Assembly (NCBI RefSeq): GCF_965227505.1
Contig: NZ_OZ245757.1
Span: forward strand, 2,542,001-2,606,000
Source: Pelagibius sp965227505
GTDB taxonomy: Bacteria > Pseudomonadota > Alphaproteobacteria > Kiloniellales > Kiloniellaceae
Length of the DNA stretch: 64,000 nucleotides
Reading direction: 5' to 3'
Numbering within the stretch: position 1 is the first letter of the stretch; each line of letters begins with the position of its first letter. A program made the translations under genes and the position numbers. The notes beneath the pieces are model-generated. The model was not told the origin of the DNA, ran no database searches, and was given only the letters and a program-made list of their open reading frames with translations. This document shows, one piece after another, positions 58,515 to 64,000 of this stretch.

Positions 58515-60014
58515 TTGCCTAGACTCCCGACCGGTTCCCTGCTGCTGGCCGGCGCCTGGCTGCTGGTGCTCGGCGCCCTGGGCGCCGCCGTGGCATACGC
58601 CCTGCTCACCTCTCCGCCACCCTCGGCCGATCCGGTCCAGGTCGCGCTTCCGCCACCCCCTCCACCCCTGATCGTCGCGCTGGAGCCGCCGGCGGAGGGG
58701 CCGCCCGCGGCCCCCGAAGAAGTCGCGAATGACCCCACTGGGGAGAGGGGCACCGAAGGGTCCGGCAGTCCGGACGCAGAAGCCGAACCCGCCGGCGCCG
58801 CCGAGACCCCGGCAGCGCCCGACCCTGCACCTTCCGAGGCGCCGGCCACAGAGTCCGCCACCGACGAAACGGCGGCTGCTGAAGACACGGCGCCCGAGAT
58901 ATCCGAACCGGAGACACCCGAGCCGGAAACACCAGCGTCGGGGACACCAGCGTCGGGGACACCGGAGCCGGCCGAGCCATCCCAGCAGGCCAGTATCCCT
59001 GAAGAAGCCGGTATCCCTGAAGAAACCAGCATCCCTGAAGAAGATCGTGCCCCCGAAGAGGACGGCAGCCCGGACGAGGGCGGTGCGCCCCTGGGCAGCG
59101 GCGACGCGGCCAGCGTCGCCCTGCCGCAGCCCAAGCCGGCCGCTCCTGCAGCGCTGACCGAAAGCGATCTGGCCGCAACACCAAACCCACCAGGGTCGGA
59201 TCAGGCGGCCGCGCTGCCGGAAGCAGAAGCCGACGTCCCACAAAGCGTCAGCGTGCCTATTATCCCCCCGGCGCCGGAAGACCTGCCGTACTGGGAGCGC
59301 TTTCGCCAGCCCTTCAACACAGAGGATCAGCGGCCGCGGATCGCCGTCGTGCTGACCGGGCTCGGGCTTTCCGACAGCGCCACCCAGGCGGCCATCGACA
59401 ACCTGCCGCCCGCCATCACCCTCTCCTTCAGTCCCTACGCCCGCGGGCTGGAACGCTGGATTGCGCTGGCGCGGGCGCGCGGCCACGAGGTGATGATCGA
59501 TCTGCCGATGGAGCCGGCAAGCTTTCCGAACGACGATCCCGGTCCGCAGGCCCTGCTCACCAGCCTCAGCACAGAGGACAACCTCGACCGTCTGGACTGG
59601 GTGCTGAGCCGCGGCAGCGCCTATGTCGGCGTGGCCGGTGCCATGGGCTCGCGCTTCACCGCGTCGCGCACGCACATGGAAGTCCTTCTCCAGGAGCTGA
59701 AATCGCGCGGACTTATCTTCCTCGACAACCGCACCACCGAACGCTCGGTGGCCCCGGCGGTGGCCGCGGAGATCGGCCTGAAGAGCGCCTTCAACAACCG
59801 CTCCATCGACGAACGCCAGGCCAGCCGCGTGGCCATCGATGCGCGGCTGGCGCAGATCGAGCGCATCGCGCTTTCCGAAGGATCGGCTGTGGCCATGGCC
59901 CAGCCCTACCCCGTCACCCTGCAACGCCTCGCCGACTGGTCGACCGAGATCACGGCCCGGGGCATGGTGATCGCGCCGATCTCCGCCCTGGTGGGCCGGC
60001 AGGAGAGCCGCTGA
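58515..60014 (+). CDS. divergent polysaccharide deacetylase, YibQ family
   Basis: The 499-aa protein has an N-terminal membrane anchor (GSLLLAGAWLLVLGALGAAVAYALL). A ~210-residue low-complexity Pro/Glu/Ala/Thr linker follows, including three IPEE units. The C-terminal divergent deacetylase domain is PRIAVVLTGLGLSDSATQAAIDNLPPAITLSFSPYA ... GHEVMIDLPMEP ... FLDNRTTERSVAP. Usual family members have an Asp in the first strand where this one reads VVLTGLG, so catalytic capacity is uncertain. It probably works in the periplasm on the cell wall. The start is a TTG with no good ribosome site, the least secure point. The stop overlaps rppH (TGATG). Confidence 0.85.
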   Translation: MPRLPTGSLLLAGAWLLVLGALGAAVAYALLTSPPPSADPVQVALPPPPPPLIVALEPPAEGPPAAPEEVANDPTGERGTEGSGSPDAEAEPAGAAETPAAPDPAPSEAPATESATDETAAAEDTAPEISEPETPEPETPASGTPASGTPEPAEPSQQASIPEEAGIPEETSIPEEDRAPEEDGSPDEGGAPLGSGDAASVALPQPKPAAPAALTESDLAATPNPPGSDQAAALPEAEADVPQSVSVPIIPPAPEDLPYWERFRQPFNTEDQRPRIAVVLTGLGLSDSATQAAIDNLPPAITLSFSPYARGLERWIALARARGHEVMIDLPMEPASFPNDDPGPQALLTSLSTEDNLDRLDWVLSRGSAYVGVAGAMGSRFTASRTHMEVLLQELKSRGLIFLDNRTTERSVAPAVAAEIGLKSAFNNRSIDERQASRVAIDARLAQIERIALSEGSAVAMAQPYPVTLQRLADWSTEITARGMVIAPISALVGRQESR

Positions 60015-60505
60015 TGCTGAGCGCGAAGAAGATTGCCAAGCTGCCCTACCGCCCCTGCGTCGGCATCCTGCTTTTGAACACCGAGAACCGCGTCTTCGTC
60101 GCCCGGCGGATCGACGCGAAGAAGGACAACCCGCTGGCCTGGCAGATGCCCCAGGGCGGCATCGACAAGGGGGAAGACCCGGAGGCGGCGGCGCGGCGGG
60201 AACTGCACGAGGAGATCGGCACAGACAATGTGACGGTGCTCGCCGAGAGCCGGGACTGGCTGCGCTACGACTTTCCGCCGGCGCTCATCGAGCGGGTGCG
60301 CGGCGGGCGCTACCGCGGGCAGGAACAGAAGTGGTTCGCCATGCGCTTCCTCGGCGCCGACAGCGAGATCAACCTGGAAACCGAGCACCCGGAATTCAGC
60401 GACTGGCGCTGGGAAGACTTCCACCGCCTGCCGGACCTCACCATCGCCTTCAAGCGCGACACCTATCAGGCCGTGCTGCGGGAGTTCGCGCATCTTGTCC
60501 CGTGA
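60014..60505 (+). CDS. rppH: RNA pyrophosphohydrolase (Nudix)
   Basis: The 163-aa protein starts near YRPCVGILLLNTENRVFVARRID and contains the Nudix box (GGIDKGEDPEAAARRELHEEIG pattern, G-x5-E-x7-R-E-x2-E-E-x-G). WLRYDFPP and GQEQKWFAMRFLG follow, the RppH/IalA signatures. It removes pyrophosphate from mRNA 5' ends and so triggers RNase E decay, or hydrolyses dinucleoside polyphosphates. It is coupled to the yibQ-like gene by a one-base overlap. Confidence 0.95.
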   Translation: MLSAKKIAKLPYRPCVGILLLNTENRVFVARRIDAKKDNPLAWQMPQGGIDKGEDPEAAARRELHEEIGTDNVTVLAESRDWLRYDFPPALIERVRGGRYRGQEQKWFAMRFLGADSEINLETEHPEFSDWRWEDFHRLPDLTIAFKRDTYQAVLREFAHLVP

Positions 60506-60572
60506 GGCGCGGTCGCCCGCCCTCGGCGACCAAAGACCGTGAAACCCTTAAGGTCTGAGTGACCGACCCGCT

Positions 60573-61388
60573 CTAGGCGGCGACGGCGCGGCGGCTGCGC
60601 AGGCGCAGCATGGCAAAGGCCAGCCGGGACACCAGCGATGACAGGCGGCTCTGCGGGTTGAGGCCCGCCGCCTTGAAGATCATCGACACGGCGCGCTGCA
60701 CATGGGCGGGCTGATAACAGGCGTAGACCCGGTGCAGGTAGGCGGTGCCGTAACGCTTGCGGTCGTAGGGGGCGCCGTCGCCGTTGGCCGCGTAGTAGGC
60801 ATAGGCGAGTTCATCGTCCTCGCTTTCGCCGATCCGGCCGAGAGCCACCCCGATGCGGCGCCAGCGGCCGATCCTCTCCCGCTCCAGGTAGCGGTTCAGA
60901 TGATTGTAGAAGAGCTTGTAGTGCCGGAGTTCGTCCGCCGCGATCTTCCGGCAGATCTCCCTCAGCACCGGCTCATCGGTCATCGATGCCATGGAGGCGT
61001 AGAAGGACGAGGTTCCGACCTCCACGATGCAGCGGGCCACAAGTTCGCCGGAGCGCGAGCCGCGCACCGAGGCGGCGGCATCCACCGGAATCTGGTAGCC
61101 CTCGCGAAAGCGCTCAAAACAGGCGCCGAAGTCGAAGTCCGGATCCGCCAGGGTCGCCCAGCGGCCGAGCGCTTCGCCGTGCTGGACTTCCTCACGCGCC
61201 CAGACCTTGGCAGCCTGCTGAAACTCCGCATCGTCGGGAAAGACATTGCAGAGATAGTCGGCATAAACGCCGCCGTTATACTCGACCATGCCGGCTGCTT
61301 TTACGAGCTTGAGCAACTCCGGATCCACCTTCTCAGGATCGAAGCGCTGCCAGGAAATGTCGTCGAGAGTCCAGTGACCGACCGCCAT
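60573..61388 (-). CDS. ferritin-like diiron protein (acyl-ACP-desaturase-like)
   Basis: The 271-aa all-helical protein has two E-x-x-H type motifs, AREEVQHGEALGRW and AADELRHYKLF, plus upstream glutamates (MVEYNGGVYADYL, IVEVGTSSFYASM). This is the ligand set of a ferritin-like diiron carboxylate fold. The general layout resembles bacterial acyl-ACP-desaturase-like or uncharacterised ferritin-like proteins. Reaction and substrate are unknown; oxygen- or peroxide-dependent chemistry is plausible. It faces rppH convergently and lies 164 bp downstream of atpC on the same strand. It is probably separately transcribed. Confidence 0.75.
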   Translation of the reverse strand: MAVGHWTLDDISWQRFDPEKVDPELLKLVKAAGMVEYNGGVYADYLCNVFPDDAEFQQAAKVWAREEVQHGEALGRWATLADPDFDFGACFERFREGYQIPVDAAASVRGSRSGELVARCIVEVGTSSFYASMASMTDEPVLREICRKIAADELRHYKLFYNHLNRYLERERIGRWRRIGVALGRIGESEDDELAYAYYAANGDGAPYDRKRYGTAYLHRVYACYQPAHVQRAVSMIFKAAGLNPQSRLSSLVSRLAFAMLRLRSRRAVAA

Positions 61389-61552
61389 CGTGATTGCCTA
61401 CGCCCACCAAAAAACCGTGTTCCAGCACTATGACACTTTAGTGAATCGCGGAGAATCGCCGCAGCCTAACATAGGGTTGCGGACAATCAACCACTACAAT
61501 GAGGTGCGAACGAAGGCAGCCTTTCGCAAGAGGGGCCGCCCCCGAAAGGGGC

Positions 61553-61957
61553 TTAAGCGGCTGCCTGCAGCATGGCCTCGGCAACCGCGATGCGGCGCTC
61601 GGCACTGGCCTTCTCGGCGTCGTCCTTGGCGTCCAGAAGGTCGTCGCGGGCGTCGCTCAGGCGCTGCTCGGTGGCGGCGCGGTCGATGTCGCCCACCGCC
61701 ACGGCCTCCTCCGCCAAGACCGTGCAGCGGGCGGGCGTCACCTCGGCAAAGCCACCGGCGACGAAGATCGATTCGCTGACCGCTCCGCCGTTGTGGACCT
61801 GGATCACACCGGGCCGGAGGGTGGAGATCAGCGGCGTGTGACGCGTCAGCACGCCGAAGTCGCCTTCCTCACCCGGAACCACGACCATATCGACCTCTTC
61901 GGAGAGCAGGAGGCGCTCCGGAGAGACGAGTTCGAATGACACCTTGCCTTCGGCCAT
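61553..61957 (-). CDS. atpC: ATP synthase F1 subunit epsilon
   Basis: The 134-aa protein starts KVSFELVSPERLLLSEEVDMVVVPGEEGDFGVL and has HTPLISTLRPGVI and IFVAGGFAEV, the epsilon beta-sandwich. A two-helix C-terminal part (RAATEQRLSDARDDLLDA) follows. It couples the F1 head to the c-ring and can inhibit ATP hydrolysis. It lies 53 bp after atpD and is the last gene of the F1 operon. Confidence 0.96.
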   Translation of the reverse strand: MAEGKVSFELVSPERLLLSEEVDMVVVPGEEGDFGVLTRHTPLISTLRPGVIQVHNGGAVSESIFVAGGFAEVTPARCTVLAEEAVAVGDIDRAATEQRLSDARDDLLDAKDDAEKASAERRIAVAEAMLQAAA

Positions 61958-62010
61958 GACCTTTTCGTCCGCCCTTTATTCCAGGCTTTCGTTTGCCCGC
62001 GCGTAAAAAA

Positions 62011-63432
62011 CTAGGCTGCTTCCGCCGCCAGCTTGCGGGCCTTCTCGACGGCCTGCTCGATGGGGCCGACCATGTAGAAGGCAGCCTCGGGCAGGTGGTC
62101 GTACTCGCCGTCGCAGATGCCCTTGAAGCCGCGCACGGTGTCTTCGATGGAGACCTGCACGCCGGGGCTGCCGGTGAAGACCTGGGCCACGTCGAAGGGC
62201 TGGGACATGAAGCGCTGGATCTTGCGCGCGCGGGCCACGGTGAGCTTGTCCTCTTCCGAGAGCTCGTCCATGCCCAGGATCGCGATGATATCCTGCAGCG
62301 CCTTGTAGCTCTGCAGAATGCGCTGCACCTCACGGGCGACGTTGTAGTGTTCCTCGCCGACCACCTGGGGGTCGAGAATACGGCTGGTGGAGTCGAGCGG
62401 GTCGACCGCCGGATAGATGCCCAGCTCTGAGATCTGGCGCGACAGCACCGTCGTCGCATCCAGGTGGGCGAAGGAAGTCGCGGGAGCCGGGTCGGTCAGA
62501 TCGTCGGCCGGCACGTAGATGGCCTGCACCGAGGTGATGGAGCCCTTCTTGGTGGTGGTGATGCGCTCCTGCAGGGTGCCCATGTCGGTGGCCAGAGTCG
62601 GCTGATAGCCCACCGCCGAGGGAATGCGGCCCAAGAGCGCCGAGACCTCGGAACCGGCCTGGGTGAAGCGGAAGATGTTGTCCACGAAGAACAGCACGTC
62701 CTGACCTTCCTCGTCGCGGAAGTACTCCGCCTGGGACAGGCCGGTCAGGGCGACGCGGGCACGCGCGCCCGGGGGCTCGTTCATCTGGCCGAAGACCAGG
62801 GCCACCTTGGAGTCACCGTCCAGATTGATGACGCCTGATTCCATCATCTCGTGATAGAGGTCGTTGCCCTCGCGGGTCCGCTCGCCGACCCCGGCGAAAA
62901 CCGAATAACCGCCGTGGGTTTTCGCAATGTTGTTGATCAGCTCCTGGATCAGCACCGTCTTGCCGACGCCGGCGCCGCCGAAGAGGCCGATCTTGCCGCC
63001 ACGGGAATAGGGCGCCAGCAAGTCGACGACCTTGATGCCGGTGACCAGCATCTCGGCTTCGGTGGACTGGTCGGCGAACTCCGGCGCCTCGCGGTGGATC
63101 GGCGCGCTGCGCGCTGTATTCACGGGTCCGCGCTCGTCGATGGGCTCGCCCACCACGTTGATGATGCGCCCCAGCATTTCCGGGCCCACCGGCACCGAAA
63201 TCGGGCTGCCGGTGTCTTTCACTTCCTGGCCGCGCACCAGGCCCTCGGAGGCGTCCATTGCGATGGAGCGCACCATGTTCTCGCCCAGGTGCTGCGCGAC
63301 CTCCAGAACCAGGCGCTTGCCGTCGTTGGTGGTCTCCAGCGCGTTGAGGATCGGCGGCAGGTCGCCGGTGAACTGCACGTCCACCACAGGGCCCATCACC
63401 TGGGTAACTTTGCCAACGAGGTTGTCTGCCAT
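62011..63432 (-). CDS. atpD: ATP synthase F1 subunit beta
   Basis: The 473-aa catalytic subunit has the P-loop GGAGVGKTVL, GERTREGNDLYHEM, the Walker B VLFFVDNIFRFTQAGSEVSALLGRIPSAVGYQPTL region and SRILDP. It makes ATP in the F1 hexamer. AAGGAG precedes the ATG. It follows atpG by 63 bp in the usual order G-D-C. Confidence 0.98.
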   Translation of the reverse strand: MADNLVGKVTQVMGPVVDVQFTGDLPPILNALETTNDGKRLVLEVAQHLGENMVRSIAMDASEGLVRGQEVKDTGSPISVPVGPEMLGRIINVVGEPIDERGPVNTARSAPIHREAPEFADQSTEAEMLVTGIKVVDLLAPYSRGGKIGLFGGAGVGKTVLIQELINNIAKTHGGYSVFAGVGERTREGNDLYHEMMESGVINLDGDSKVALVFGQMNEPPGARARVALTGLSQAEYFRDEEGQDVLFFVDNIFRFTQAGSEVSALLGRIPSAVGYQPTLATDMGTLQERITTTKKGSITSVQAIYVPADDLTDPAPATSFAHLDATTVLSRQISELGIYPAVDPLDSTSRILDPQVVGEEHYNVAREVQRILQSYKALQDIIAILGMDELSEEDKLTVARARKIQRFMSQPFDVAQVFTGSPGVQVSIEDTVRGFKGICDGEYDHLPEAAFYMVGPIEQAVEKARKLAAEAA

Positions 63433-63495
63433 TGTCTTGCTCCTTGGTAGCCGCTTACGCCCTTCGCCGTGACGAGCGCGCCGCGGCAGCCGCCG

Positions 63496-64000
63496 TTACA
63501 TCGCTTCCTTAGCGGAAATAATCTCGATCAGTTCGCCGGTGATCGCGGCCTGACGGGTGCGGTTATAGACCAGCGTCAGGTTGTTGATCATGTCGCCGGC
63601 GTTGCGCGTCGCATTGTCCATCGCGGTCATGCGGGCGCCGTGCTCGCTGGCCGCGTTCTCCAACAGAGCCTTGAAGATCTGAATGGAGATGTTGGTCGGC
63701 AGCAAGGCGGTGAGGATCTCCTCCTCGCCGGGTTCGTACTCGTAGACCGCCCCGTCGAGCCCGCTGTCAGCGTCCGCTTCATCGTCGCCGTTCTCGTCAT
63801 CGTCCTTTTGCGGCGCCGCGAAGGGGATCAGCTGCTGCGGCTTGACGATCTGCGAGATGGCCGATCGGAACTCGGCGTAGAACATGGTGCAAACGTCGAA
63901 CTCGCCGGCTTCGAACATCGCCACCACCCGCTCGCCGATAGCCGCCGCCTTGTCGAAGGAAAGGCTGGGCCGCGCGATGTCTTCAACGGTGTCGATGATG
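63496..64000 (-). CDS. atpG: ATP synthase F1 subunit gamma, 5' part beyond the window
   Basis: The minus-strand frame is open from the window edge to the stop at 63496, giving the last ~168 residues. It includes LSFDKAAAIGERVVAMFEAGEFDVCTMFYAEFRSAI, YEYEPGEEEILTALLP and the C-terminal helix ENAASEHGARMTAMDNATRNAGDMINNLTLVYNRTRQAAITGELIEIISAKEA, diagnostic of gamma. An acidic Asp/Glu-rich insert (KDDDENGDDEADADSGLDG) precedes the YEYEP motif. The true start lies beyond 64000. Confidence 0.97.
   Translation of the reverse strand, partial: IIDTVEDIARPSLSFDKAAAIGERVVAMFEAGEFDVCTMFYAEFRSAISQIVKPQQLIPFAAPQKDDDENGDDEADADSGLDGAVYEYEPGEEEILTALLPTNISIQIFKALLENAASEHGARMTAMDNATRNAGDMINNLTLVYNRTRQAAITGELIEIISAKEAM

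Noticed and set aside
1..64000. CRISPR arrays, insertion sequences, prophage genes or rRNA genes
   Set aside because: No spaced direct repeats of CRISPR type, transposase, integrase, phage structural gene or rRNA signature was seen; the tandem arrays here have no unique spacers.

Overview
The window is high-GC chromosomal DNA of an alphaproteobacterium. I would place it near Rhodospirillales/Kiloniellales. The grounds are the Thermus/Rickettsia-type isocitrate dehydrogenase, the gene order rplU-rpmA-GNAT-obgE-proB-proA ... nadD-rsfS-rlmH-gpmI-envC-ctpA-yibQ-rppH running towards atpCDG, and the TctABC-type transporter. The placement is an inference and is only firm at class level.

Positions 1-2377 hold the start of a secreted PHB-depolymerase-family esterase and a lone, AT-richer ParA-like ATPase with its own promoter and a palindromic operator. 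Positions 2378-13594 form a tricarboxylate module: a PrpF/GalD-type isomerase, a fused TctA-TctB permease, a TctC binding protein, a divergent TctD/TctE-type two-component system, TcuA and TcuB (tricarballylate oxidation), a small coupled protein and an NADP-isocitrate dehydrogenase. Together they could take up a tricarboxylate (tricarballylate, trans-aconitate or similar) and pass it into the TCA cycle as aconitate/isocitrate. Positions 13822-15182 hold a convergent SbtB/SbtA pair (PII-like regulator and sodium-bicarbonate permease). Next come an NAD(P)-binding oxidoreductase, a Nei-type DNA glycosylase and a secreted fasciclin-domain protein.

A 1.16 kb gene-free stretch (17938-19095), with an AT-rich core carrying phased repeats, precedes a 13.8 kb gene for a 4589-residue secreted protein. 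That protein begins with a PQQ sugar-dehydrogenase-like beta-propeller, continues through LamG-like, malectin, Calx-beta, cadherin-like and CBM-like modules, and ends in RTX repeats. Its own type I secretion ATPase and membrane-fusion protein follow immediately. This giant protein and its secretion operon are the most striking content. Downstream lie a GNAT pseudogene, an AT-richer HNH endonuclease gene, tRNA-Ser(CGA) and a translationally coupled pair of hydrolases.

From 40780 the window is a core housekeeping run: L21 (with a histone-like lysine/alanine tail), L27, GNAT, ObgE, ProB and ProA. A complete dipeptide-type ABC transporter operon then separates proA from nadD, and its last gene overlaps nadD. 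After that come RsfS, RlmH, GpmI, an EnvC-like factor, CtpA, a divergent polysaccharide deacetylase, RppH, a ferritin-like diiron protein, and atpC, atpD and the end of atpG.

A recurring oddity is short tandem repeats that begin at, and include, the stop codon of a gene. They occur at three unrelated loci (15405-15458, 45946-46010, 53819-53906) with periods of 18, 13 and 16 nt.
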